A DNA stretch of 6,424 nt, from assembly GCA_009776625.1 (NCBI GenBank), contig WRNL01000090.1, positions 1-6,424 on the forward strand, read 5' to 3'. A program made the translations under genes and the position numbers. This DNA comes from Methanomassiliicoccaceae archaeon (GTDB lineage: Archaea; Thermoplasmatota; Thermoplasmata; Methanomassiliicoccales; Methanomethylophilaceae). Positions 1 to 4,730 of this stretch are shown in pieces; positions within the stretch are counted from its first letter, which is position 1, and every line of letters starts with the position of its first letter. The notes below the pieces were generated by a model. The model searched no databases and was not told the origin of the DNA. It was given only the letters and a program-made list of their open reading frames with translations.

Positions 1-18
1 GTCCATGCATCGGCGGTG

Positions 19-99
19 TGTGGAAACTCAATAGCTTGTGACCGGTTACCCGCTCGCGGACGCAAACGGTGACCGGTCACGAGCTGATGACGTTTCACA
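19..99 (+). repeat. Long imperfect inverted repeat / RNA hairpin
   Basis: The arms 33-50 and 68-85 form 18 continuous pairs around a 17-nt loop (51-67). Sixteen are Watson-Crick and the two exceptions (T37-G81, T47-G71) are both G-U as + strand RNA. They would be A-C mismatches in a minus-strand RNA, which favours a + strand transcript. The stem extends through an internal loop (28-32 against 86-91) to a second helix, 19-27 with 92-99, with G23 bulged. The 18-bp arms each contain a dyad GTGACCGGTYAC (38-49 near-perfect, 69-80 perfect) whose centres are 31 bp apart, about three helical turns, so a paired protein-binding site on DNA is an alternative reading. I do not recognise a known RNA family. 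The structure may continue beyond the left edge of the window. Confidence 0.5.
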
Positions 100-119
100 A
101 GTTCATCAAAAGATGAGTT
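100..119 (+). repeat. Short hairpin stacked on the long hairpin
   Basis: Positions 100-107 pair with 112-119 around an AAAA loop (108-111). Six pairs are Watson-Crick and two are G-U, again only favourable as + strand RNA. It begins one base after the long hairpin ending at 99, so the two could stack coaxially in a single transcript. No T-run follows directly, so it does not look like a terminator. Confidence 0.3.
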
Positions 120-120
120 C

Positions 121-130
121 AAATATAAAC
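121..130 (+). promoter_or_regulatory. Possible box A (TATA) element
   Basis: The sequence AAATATAAAC resembles an archaeal TATA box. It would place a transcription start near 150, upstream of the hairpins at 170-210. The surroundings are generally AT-rich, so this could be chance. No adjacent B-recognition element is evident. Confidence 0.25.
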
Positions 131-149
131 TTACCATATTCTATTGTGT

Positions 150-246
150 CCAAAAGTAAGTCCTGAAACGGGGTCGCTGCGATTACGTGGCGACTTTCCC
201 GCTTAGCGGGTCAAAAACCCTTTCGGGCAGTGGGCTTTATTTTCTT
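150..246 (+). ncRNA. Candidate small structured RNA of unknown type
   Basis: There is no open reading frame of note here. A 9-bp stem (173-181 with 186-194, loop ATTA) contains two G-U pairs and can be lengthened by three more G-U pairs to 170-197. Next comes the hairpin CCCGC-TTA-GCGGG (198-210), then a short CCC-TTTC-GGG (218-227), then a T-rich stretch (236-246). A TATA-like element at 121-130 would start a transcript near 150, giving an RNA of roughly 95 nt. The hairpins are directly visible. Transcription, the ends and any function are inferred. It does not match the tRNA, 5S, SRP, RNase P or C/D-box signatures that I know. It could instead be the 3' part of a longer RNA that also includes the hairpins at 19-119. 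Confidence 0.25.
236..246 (+). terminator. T-rich candidate archaeal terminator
   Basis: TTTATTTTCTT follows the hairpin series at 170-227. Archaeal RNA polymerase commonly terminates at T-rich tracts without needing a hairpin, so this could end any + strand transcript entering from the left. Other T-rich tracts follow (around 249-256 and 296-300), so the exact end is uncertain. Confidence 0.3.
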
Positions 247-360
247 ATGGTTTCTTTGATGTTGCGTTCTATTATCCTTAATCGATGGAGACATGGTTTT
301 TCACCGTTGTTCTAATTATACTCTATATGCGTGTTAACCATCACGAGTTCGCGAATTATT

Positions 361-376
361 ACACACCGATGTGTGT
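361..376. repeat. Inverted repeat ACACAC-N4-GTGTGT upstream of tRNA promoter
   Basis: Two perfect 6-bp arms (361-366, 371-376) flank CGAT. The repeat ends 9 bp before the box A of tRNA-Val, where a regulator could sit next to the basal machinery. The arms are simple CA/GT sequence, so chance is a real possibility. Nothing else recognisable lies between the T-rich tract near 246 and this site apart from AT-rich DNA. Confidence 0.3.
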
Positions 377-385
377 TCTCAACGA

Positions 386-392
386 TTAAATA
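386..392 (+). promoter_or_regulatory. Box A (TATA) of the tRNA-Val gene
   Basis: TTAAATA has its centre near 389. With the usual archaeal spacing of about 26 bp, transcription would start near 415, only about 3 nt before the mature tRNA 5' end at 418. That position supports it as the tRNA promoter and implies a very short 5' leader. Confidence 0.6.
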
Positions 393-417
393 CAGTGAAC
401 ATAATAGCCCCGCACAC

Positions 418-490
418 GGGCCTGTGGTCTAGGGGTTATGACGTCGCCTTCACACGGCGAAGGTCGCCGGTTCAAATCCGGCCGGGCCCA
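418..490 (+). tRNA. tRNA-Val, anticodon CAC
   Basis: This tRNA decodes the valine codon GUG. The full cloverleaf can be drawn. The acceptor stem is 418-424 with 483-489 (one U-G pair, 423-484). The D stem is GTC/GAC (427-429, 440-442). The anticodon stem is TCGCC/GGCGA (444-448, 456-460) with loop TTCACAC and anticodon CAC at 451-453. The T stem is GCCGG/CCGGC (466-470, 478-482) with loop TTCAAAT. The discriminator is A490, as expected for valine. The CCA end is encoded in the DNA at 491-493. There is no intron. The gene stands alone behind its own box A, between non-coding DNA and the S6e operon, with no tandem tRNA. I found no convincing longer copy of its 3' end elsewhere in the window, so there is no sign of use as an integration site here. 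Confidence 0.97.
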
Positions 491-502
491 CCACTCCATT
501 CT

Positions 503-566
503 ATCCTGGCATGTCCCCCGTGGGGCGCGGTCGGCACGCATGTTCACGATGTCCATGCGCCAGGAT
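503..566 (+). other. Nested inverted repeats, possible structured RNA downstream of tRNA-Val
   Basis: The 199 bases between the tRNA and rps6e hold no convincing gene. They do hold an outer pair ATCCTGGC/GCCAGGAT (503-510, 559-566). It encloses a CCC/GGG hairpin (516-518, 523-525) and CGCATG/CATGCG (537-542, 554-559). Together they can be drawn as a three-way junction beginning 10 nt after the CCA end. This could be a tRNA 3' trailer structure or an independent RNA. The outer stem and the second hairpin compete for G559, so not all pairs form at once. The pairing is visible, but any function is inferred. Confidence 0.25.
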
Positions 567-652
567 CCTTGGAACCCTGCCTGGGTCGTATGTCACGGTC
601 TCCGCGCCGCCTCGACGGCATGGCTCGCATGGGGGCGTGCCTTGAACAAACA

Positions 653-660
653 TTTATAAG
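653..660 (+). promoter_or_regulatory. Box A (TATA) of the rps6e operon
   Basis: TTTATAAG stands out in GC-rich DNA and is preceded by an A-rich stretch that could serve as the B-recognition element. The predicted start of transcription is near 682. The mRNA leader would then be only about 11 nt and would begin at, or within, the ribosome-binding site. Confidence 0.65.
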
Positions 661-682
661 TGAAACCATGATAGGGCGGCAA

Positions 683-687
683 AGGTG
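683..687 (+). promoter_or_regulatory. Shine-Dalgarno site of rps6e
   Basis: AGGTG matches the complement of the archaeal 16S rRNA 3' end. It ends 5 nt before the ATG at 693 and fixes that start codon for rps6e. Confidence 0.6.
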
Positions 688-692
688 TTCAA

Positions 693-1109
693 ATGGTAGA
701 ATTCAAAGCCATCGTAAACGATGTGAAGACCGGCAAATCCTATAACAGGACGGTCTCAGGCCACCACGCGAACTCTCTGATCGGTAAAAACATTGGAGAG
801 ATCGTGGATGGGATTTTCGTCGGTCTCCCCGGATACAAGCTGAAGGTGACGGGCGGTAGCGACAAGAACGGCACCCCCATGAGGGCGGACCTCCCCGGGC
901 CGAAGAGGAGGAAGCTCCTCCTCTCCGACGGGCTCGGGTTCCGCGAGAGGTACCCAGGCGAGAGGAAGAGGGTGATGGTGCGCGGCTCCGCGATATCCGC
1001 CGAGATAGTCCAGATAAACCTCGCGATCGCTGAATACGGGCCCAGGTCCATTGAGGAGTCCTTCGCGCCGGCACCGGCCGCCGAAGGGGCCCCGGCGGAG
1101 AAGAAATAA
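693..1109 (+). CDS. rps6e: 30S ribosomal protein S6e
   Basis: S6e is a structural protein of the small ribosomal subunit found in archaea and eukaryotes. The 138-residue product has the usual archaeal length and S6e features: an N-terminal strand with VNDVKTGKSY (about residues 8-17), SLIGKNIGEIVDG (28-40), a Gly/Lys-rich loop and a basic patch GPKRRKLLL (69-77), followed by LGFRERYPGERKR. The last 15 or so residues are an Ala/Pro/Glu tail, probably flexible. The start is supported by AGGTG 5 nt upstream and by a box A at 653-660. It is the first gene of a tight operon: its TAA shares one base with the ATG of the aIF2 gamma gene. The S6e to aIF2 gamma order is a widely conserved archaeal arrangement, which supports both calls. 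Confidence 0.95.
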   Translation: MVEFKAIVNDVKTGKSYNRTVSGHHANSLIGKNIGEIVDGIFVGLPGYKLKVTGGSDKNGTPMRADLPGPKRRKLLLSDGLGFRERYPGERKRVMVRGSAISAEIVQINLAIAEYGPRSIEESFAPAPAAEGAPAEKK

Positions 1110-2344
1110 TGAAAGTCCCCAAGCAGCCCCAGGTCAACATAGGGATGATCGGCCATGTCGACCACGGGAAGACCACGCTCACGAAGGCGCTGTCCGGCGA
1201 GTGGACGGACCGCCACTCGGAGGAGCTGAAGAGGGGCATATCGATAAGGCTGGGGTACGCGGACGTCGCATTCTACAAGTGCCCCTCCTGCGAGGGGGCC
1301 GCCGCCTACGGCACGTCCCCCAAATGCAGGTGCGGGGAGAAGGCGGAGTTCCTCAGGGCGGTGTCCTTCGTCGACGCGCCGGGGCACGAGACCCTGATGG
1401 CGACCATGCTGTCGGGCGCCGCCCTCATGGACGGGGCGCTGCTGCTGGTGGCGGCGAACGAGAAGTGCCCCCAGCCGCAGACGAAGGAGCACCTGATGGC
1501 GCTGTCGATAATCGGGATCGACAAGATAATCATAGTCCAGAACAAGATAGACATCGTCACCAGGGAGCAGGCCGTCGCCAACTACAAGCAGATAAAGGAG
1601 TTCACGAAAGGGACGCTGGCGGAGGGCGCGCCGATAATACCCGTCTCGGCCAACAGGGGCGTCAACATAGACATGCTCATCGAGAGCATAGAGGAGCACA
1701 TAGTGTCCAAGGTGGAGAGGGACGCGTCCGCCCCGCCGCTGATGCATGTGGCGAGGTCGTTCGACATAAACGTCCCCGGCACCCTCCCTAAGGATTTAAA
1801 GGGAGGGGTGGTGGGCGGCACGCTCATCCAGGGCAAGCTGAGGATCGACGACGAGATAGAGATAGTCCCCGGCAGGAGGGTGGAGGTCGCCGGCAAGCCC
1901 ACCTACGAGAAGATATCCGCGAAGGTCACGTCCCTCCAGGCAGGGGGGAAGAGCGTGAAGGAGGTCCTGCCGGGGGGGCTCATAGCCATCGGCACCGCCC
2001 TCGACCCGTCCATAACGAAGTCGGACGGGCTCACCGGGAGGGTGGTGGGGATCCAGGGGGAGCTGCCCCAGGTGGCCCACGACTTCAAGATGAGGACGAC
2101 CCTCCTGGAGCGCGTGGTGGGGTCGTCGGCGGACCTCGTCGTCGACGAGATCAAGAGCAACGAGCCGCTCATGCTGAGCGTGGGGACGGCGACCACCGTA
2201 GGGGTGGTGAAGAGCGCGAGGGCCGGCTCCGCCGAGGTGGTCCTGAAGATACCCGTCTGCATCCTCCCCGGGCAGAGGGTGGCGATCTCCAGGAGGATCT
2301 CCAACAAGTGGAGGCTCATAGGCTACGGGATCGTAGAGCAGTGA
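1109..2344 (+). CDS. eif2g: Translation initiation factor aIF2, gamma subunit
   Basis: This is the GTP-binding core subunit of heterotrimeric aIF2, which delivers initiator Met-tRNA to the small ribosomal subunit. The 411-residue length is normal for the family. The G domain shows the P-loop GHVDHGKT (15-22), a switch 1 region RGISIRLGYAD (42-52), a zinc knuckle with Cys58, Cys61, Cys73 and Cys75, DAPGH (89-93), NKID (145-148) and the G5 motif SA (180-181). Two beta-barrel domains follow (about 205-325 and 326-411). The alpha and beta subunit genes are not in this window. The ATG shares one base with the rps6e stop (TAATG), and GGAG at 1097-1100 lies 8 nt upstream, so re-initiation after S6e translation is likely. 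A perfect 8-bp inverted repeat with unusually AT-rich codons interrupts the GC-rich coding sequence at 1782-1807. Confidence 0.97.
   Translation: MKVPKQPQVNIGMIGHVDHGKTTLTKALSGEWTDRHSEELKRGISIRLGYADVAFYKCPSCEGAAAYGTSPKCRCGEKAEFLRAVSFVDAPGHETLMATMLSGAALMDGALLLVAANEKCPQPQTKEHLMALSIIGIDKIIIVQNKIDIVTREQAVANYKQIKEFTKGTLAEGAPIIPVSANRGVNIDMLIESIEEHIVSKVERDASAPPLMHVARSFDINVPGTLPKDLKGGVVGGTLIQGKLRIDDEIEIVPGRRVEVAGKPTYEKISAKVTSLQAGGKSVKEVLPGGLIAIGTALDPSITKSDGLTGRVVGIQGELPQVAHDFKMRTTLLERVVGSSADLVVDEIKSNEPLMLSVGTATTVGVVKSARAGSAEVVLKIPVCILPGQRVAISRRISNKWRLIGYGIVEQ
1782..1807. repeat. Intragenic inverted repeat in the aIF2 gamma gene
   Basis: CCCTCCCT (1782-1789) and AGGGAGGG (1800-1807) are perfectly complementary around a 10-nt AT-rich loop. 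The segment encodes a Leu-Pro-Lys-Asp-Leu-Lys-Gly-Gly stretch of the second domain with CCT, GAT and TTA. These codons are atypical in a gene that otherwise strongly prefers C or G at third positions. The loop also contains TTTAAA, which resembles an archaeal TATA box. A role is not established. Confidence 0.4.
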
Positions 2345-2348
2345 GCCG

Positions 2349-2708
2349 ATGCAGACAGTCGTCATGGACACCAACGCCCTCCTGATGCCCTTCGAGAGGA
2401 GGATCAACCTGGATCTTGCGCTGGCGGGCCTCCTCGGCGAGGTCAGGTGCGTGGTGCCCGGGCCCATGGTGGGCGAGCTGAAGCGCCTCGACCACAGGTT
2501 CTCGAAGGCGGCGCTGGAGCTCGCCAGGAGGTACGAGGTGGTGCAGACCCCCCTCTCGGGCGATGACGCCGTCATCGCCGTGGCGCAGTCCACGGGGGGC
2601 TACATCCTCACCAACGACAAGGCCCTCAGGGCCAGGGCGAGGGAGCTGAGGATACCCCTGGTATACCTCAGGTCGGGGACGCACCTCGTCGTCGAGTCGA
2701 TCAGATGA
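2349..2708 (+). CDS. PIN-domain protein, Fcf1/Utp24-like, probable RNA endonuclease
   Basis: The 119-residue product is a single PIN domain, a metal-dependent single-strand RNA nuclease fold. The acidic positions expected to hold the metal are visible: Asp7 in VMDTNALL, Glu43 in GELKRL, Asp72 and Asp73 in GDDAVI, and Asp90 in LTNDKALR. The set looks complete, so activity is plausible. The gene begins 4 bp after the aIF2 gamma stop and belongs to the same operon. A PIN gene next to aIF2 gamma is a recurrent archaeal arrangement, and relatives of this type are linked to rRNA processing rather than to toxin-antitoxin pairs. No antitoxin gene is adjacent, which argues against a VapC toxin. Its 3' end overlaps the convergent mmp8 gene by 8 bp. 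The exact substrate is unknown. Confidence 0.85.
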   Translation: MQTVVMDTNALLMPFERRINLDLALAGLLGEVRCVVPGPMVGELKRLDHRFSKAALELARRYEVVQTPLSGDDAVIAVAQSTGGYILTNDKALRARARELRIPLVYLRSGTHLVVESIR

Positions 2709-3528
2709 GGGGGCGCGGCGGGTCCTCTGGCTCTTTCCCGTCCCAGGGTTCCTTCCCGACCTCATCGAGCCTCATCATCACCAGCTCCTTCCCCTTCCCG
2801 GTCACGCCGTAGACGGGGACCTTGTTGCCGGCGACGACCACGTCCCGCCTCTTGGACTCCTCCCTGACGGCGGCGGAGGCGCATGCTGTGACGACGTCGC
2901 ACGTGTCGAACAGCACGCGGGCGTCCTCCGGGGTCGAGGGCGAGGTGTGCACCGCCATGATGACGGCGGAGCCGCCGAGCTCCTCCCGGATGGCGCGTGC
3001 CGCCCCTGCCGACGCGACGGTGACGGCGACCACGCCGTGCCCCATCGCCTTGGCCTTCCTAGCCCCTGCCGGCATGTCGATCGCGGCGGTGGCAGGGTCG
3101 AGGACGTTCCCCCGCCCCACTGCCTCGACGACCGCCTCTATGGGGGTCGTCTCGCACAGGCCGGATATCCTCCCGCCGAGGCCCTGCACGATCTCGGGGT
3201 CGGTGACGACCACGGTGCCGACGCCGTCGGCGGCGATGACGGCGGCCCCTATCATGCCCCGCCTCAGGGCGGAGCTGAGGATCTCGGATATCCCGAAGGA
3301 GAGGAAGTCCTTCATGCGCACGTCCCTCTGGGGGGTGCACATGCCGAAGGACCTGATCCTGAACTCGATGTTCTCCCTCACCACGTCCTCGGTTATCTCG
3401 TCGATGCCGCGGTACTTCTTGAACAGGGGGCAGAAGCCGACCCTGGGCCCGCTTATCACCGTCACCTTCCCGTCCTCGACGGCCACCTTGGACATGCCGA
3501 GGCACTCCATCACGTGGCGGTCGCTCAT
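2701..3528 (-). CDS. mmp8: Methanogenesis marker protein 8 (DUF2099 family)
   Basis: This gene encodes 275 residues and reads as methanogenesis marker 8, a family largely confined to methanogens and without an established biochemical role. The N-terminal part carries the family-like stretches FCPLFKKYRGI (32-42), ENIEFRIRSFGMCTP (52-66) and, later, GLGGRISGLCETTPIEAVVE (116-135). Cysteines lie at 9, 33, 64, 125, 210 and 216. Cys33, Cys64 and Cys125 sit in the best-conserved-looking motifs, which would suit metal or cofactor binding, but that is inference. No membrane segment or signal peptide is visible, so the protein is probably cytoplasmic. The start at 3528 was chosen because its ATG overlaps the stop of the upstream isomerase (ATGA). 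A longer in-frame start at 3597 adds only a basic, low-complexity extension lying inside the isomerase gene. The stop end overlaps the convergent PIN gene by 8 bp. Confidence 0.82.
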   Translation of the reverse strand: MSDRHVMECLGMSKVAVEDGKVTVISGPRVGFCPLFKKYRGIDEITEDVVRENIEFRIRSFGMCTPQRDVRMKDFLSFGISEILSSALRRGMIGAAVIAADGVGTVVVTDPEIVQGLGGRISGLCETTPIEAVVEAVGRGNVLDPATAAIDMPAGARKAKAMGHGVVAVTVASAGAARAIREELGGSAVIMAVHTSPSTPEDARVLFDTCDVVTACASAAVREESKRRDVVVAGNKVPVYGVTGKGKELVMMRLDEVGKEPWDGKEPEDPPRPLI

Positions 3529-4004
3529 CTGACCACTTCGGCCTTCGTTATGCCTATCTGGGCCACCGGGCGGTCGCCGCGGCCGACGGGGGCGCACCCG
3601 ATCCGGTCCACGACTTCCATCCCCCTCACGACCCGGCCGAACACCGGGTGGGCGCTGGGCGTGCTCCTGTCCTCCTTGTCCAGGTAGCGGTTGTCGACGA
3701 GGTTGATGAAGAACTGGCTCCCCCCGCTGTCGGGCCTGCCGGTGTTCGCCATGGACACCGTGCCCCTGACGTTCGAGTGGCCGCTCCCGAACTCGTCCTT
3801 TATCGTGTAGCCGGGGCCGCCGGTCCCTGTGCCAGTGGGGTCCCCGCCCTGTATCATGAAGTTCTTGATGACCCTGTGGAACACCGTCCCGTCGTAGTAG
3901 CCCGATTCAGCCAGCTTCACGAAGTTGCCTGTCGTTATGGGCATGTCCTCGTGCATCTCAATCGCTATGTCGCCCTCTGTCGTGTGTAGTATGACTTCTA
4001 CCAT
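3525..4004 (-). CDS. Cyclophilin-type peptidyl-prolyl cis-trans isomerase
   Basis: This enzyme catalyses cis-trans isomerisation of prolyl peptide bonds and assists protein folding, probably in the cytoplasm since no signal peptide is seen. The 159-residue product is a single cyclophilin domain of normal archaeal/bacterial size. Motifs include FHRVIKNFMIQGGDP (42-56) with catalytic Arg44 and Phe49, Met50 and Gln52, then SMAN (84-87), SQFFINL (96-102) and HPVFGRVV (119-126). The position of human CypA Trp121 is Tyr107, which usually lowers cyclosporin binding. A short insertion (about 110-118) separates it from His119. The ATG at 4004 is preferred over one at 4037: the longer form adds 11 unlikely residues, and its ATG overlaps a box A-like element that would make the 4004 mRNA leaderless. 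The gene is first in an operon and is coupled to mmp8 by an ATGA overlap. Confidence 0.93.
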   Translation of the reverse strand: MVEVILHTTEGDIAIEMHEDMPITTGNFVKLAESGYYDGTVFHRVIKNFMIQGGDPTGTGTGGPGYTIKDEFGSGHSNVRGTVSMANTGRPDSGGSQFFINLVDNRYLDKEDRSTPSAHPVFGRVVRGMEVVDRIGCAPVGRGDRPVAQIGITKAEVVR

Positions 4005-4027
4005 GCTGGTCGGAACGGTCCACTCGC

Positions 4028-4035
4028 ATAAAAGC
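4028..4035 (-). promoter_or_regulatory. Box A (TATA) of the isomerase-mmp8 operon
   Basis: Read on the minus strand the site is GCTTTTAT, with its centre about 27 bp upstream of the ATG at 4004. Transcription would start at or next to the start codon, giving a leaderless mRNA. This agrees with the lack of a clear Shine-Dalgarno site in front of that ATG. Confidence 0.5.
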
Positions 4036-4145
4036 ATGCCGAGGGGCGGGGAATGCTGTGAGACGCTATAAGCCCGTGAAGCCCAGCATTGCCGCCTTTA
4101 TCAAGGAAAGCCCATCCCTGTTCCGCTCGAACCGACTCCAAGCGG

Positions 4146-4159
4146 TCACGGGCCCGTGA
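4146..4159. repeat. Perfect 14-bp palindrome, possible operator
   Basis: TCACGGGCCCGTGA is perfectly self-complementary. It lies in the intergenic region between the isomerase promoter and the small winged-helix gene, where an operator would be expected. A half-site copy, GCCCGTGAAG, occurs at 4152-4161 (within and just past the palindrome) and again at 4072-4081, 80 bp away. A small hairpin, GGCCC/GGGCC (4169-4173, 4181-4185), follows. Confidence 0.4.
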
Positions 4160-4180
4160 AGTATTACAGGCCCCAGCGAT

Positions 4181-4204
4181 GGGCCCTCCTTGTTAGACCG
4201 CAGG
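4181..4204 (+). repeat. Left copy of an imperfect direct repeat flanking the winged-helix gene
   Basis: The pattern GGGCC-N4-TTGTTAGA-CCGCAGG matches GGGCC-N3-TTGTTAGA-TCCAGG at 4581-4602, about 400 bp away. The copies bracket the winged-helix gene and both 11-bp repeat blocks. They could mark the ends of a small inserted unit or be duplicated binding sites. The 8-bp core TTGTTAGA is exact, and the flanks match with one-base offsets. Confidence 0.35.
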
Positions 4205-4236
4205 AACACTGCACGAACACTGCACGAACACTGCAA
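4204..4236 (+). repeat. Tandem repeat, 11 bp x 3 (GAACACTGCAC)
   Basis: Three consecutive copies occupy 4204-4214, 4215-4225 and 4226-4236. The last differs only in its final base. The period is close to one helical turn, so the copies present the same DNA face. It ends 34 bp before the ATG of the winged-helix gene, in its probable leader or promoter region. Iterons or stacked regulator sites are possible uses. Confidence 0.75.
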
Positions 4237-4270
4237 ACGTGCAAGAACCAACCATGACCCGTTTTTGCTG

Positions 4271-4501
4271 ATGCACGCCCCGTCTGTAGATAAAGCGGAT
4301 CTTTTGGACGACCTGACACAGACGGAGCTCAAGGTGTATAACACTATAGTGGAGGGCAGGGTAATCACAAGAGTCGAGATAGCGGAAGCGACGGGACTGT
4401 CCGAAACAGCGGTCAAGAGGACGATAGCCAAGCTCACAGATAAGGCTCTGATAAAGAGGATAGGCGGCGACAAGGTCGGAAGATGGGTCAAAGTTACGTG
4501 A
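4271..4501 (+). CDS. Small winged-helix DNA-binding protein, resembling the C-terminal domain of AlbA_2/Schlafen-type regulators
   Basis: The 76-residue product is almost entirely one winged helix-turn-helix: LTQTELKVYNTIVEG (15-29, helix 1), ITRVEIAEATGLSETAVKRTIAKL (32-55, the helix-turn-helix), then ALIKRIGGDKVGRW (59-72), a wing. The ending, RIGxxKxGRW, closely resembles the C-terminus of AlbA_2-domain (RecG-like/Schlafen-like) transcriptional regulators, but here the large N-terminal domains are missing. It may be a stand-alone regulator or the surviving tail of a broken gene. I chose ATG 4271 because an in-frame TTG at 4190 would run through the 11-bp repeats and give an unlikely sequence. 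No clear Shine-Dalgarno site precedes either start. Third positions are more mixed (AAA, GAT, ACA, GTA, TAT) than in the neighbouring genes, which suggests a different origin. Repeats lie on both sides. Its target is unknown; autoregulation is plausible. Confidence 0.65.
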   Translation: MHAPSVDKADLLDDLTQTELKVYNTIVEGRVITRVEIAEATGLSETAVKRTIAKLTDKALIKRIGGDKVGRWVKVT

Positions 4502-4525
4502 TCGGCATTCAAATCAAGGTCGGCT

Positions 4526-4552
4526 CGGTAAAGACCCGGTAAAGACCCGGTA
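4526..4552 (+). repeat. Tandem repeat, 11 bp x 2.5 (CGGTAAAGACC)
   Basis: Two full copies (4526-4536, 4537-4547) and a partial CGGTA (4548-4552) lie 25 bp past the winged-helix stop codon. The period equals that of the unrelated-sequence repeat upstream of the same gene (4204-4236), so the gene sits between two arrays of 11-bp units. Confidence 0.7.
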
Positions 4553-4580
4553 GCTAATGCTCTGCACTCTTGGTCGAACA

Positions 4581-4602
4581 GGGCCACATTGTTAGATCCA
4601 GG
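4581..4602 (+). repeat. Right copy of the imperfect direct repeat
   Basis: GGGCC-N3-TTGTTAGA-TCCAGG is the partner of 4181-4204. From here to 5144 there is no convincing protein gene. The stretch holds hairpins, a candidate minus-strand RNA and the AAA_14 promoter. Confidence 0.35.
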
Positions 4603-4730
4603 GGTTGACACACAGGCGTCGTTCACATAAGAAACGGTTTAATGGGAGAATCCACGCTCAAAATAGCTTGCTCGCTGACAGTTACATGGATGTGAAACGT
4701 TATACGTTCGTGAAGTTTAACACGGGGACG

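Noticed and set aside
85..165. C/D-box sRNA suggested by TGATGA (85-90), AGATGA (111-116) and CTGA (163-166)
   Set aside because: The spacing is too long for an archaeal C/D sRNA, there is no D' box between the two C-like boxes, and the C box lacks its leading purine. The boxes also fall inside hairpin arms or loops.
371..745. Open reading frame of 124 codons overlapping the tRNA gene (and a 73-codon one at 438-659)
   Set aside because: Both run through the tRNA-Val gene or the rps6e promoter, lack ribosome-binding sites and encode no recognisable domain.
2349..2708. VapC-type toxin
   Set aside because: There is no adjacent antitoxin gene, and the position directly behind aIF2 gamma fits the conserved archaeal Fcf1-like PIN gene.
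4204..4236. CRISPR array suggested by tandem repeats
   Set aside because: The units are 11 bp and directly adjacent, with no spacers. There are no cas genes in the window.
4508..4515. TTCAAATC shared with the tRNA-Val T-loop, as a possible att site
   Set aside because: Only 8 bases match and the flanks do not. A tRNA-derived attachment site would be longer and include the 3' end of the tRNA.
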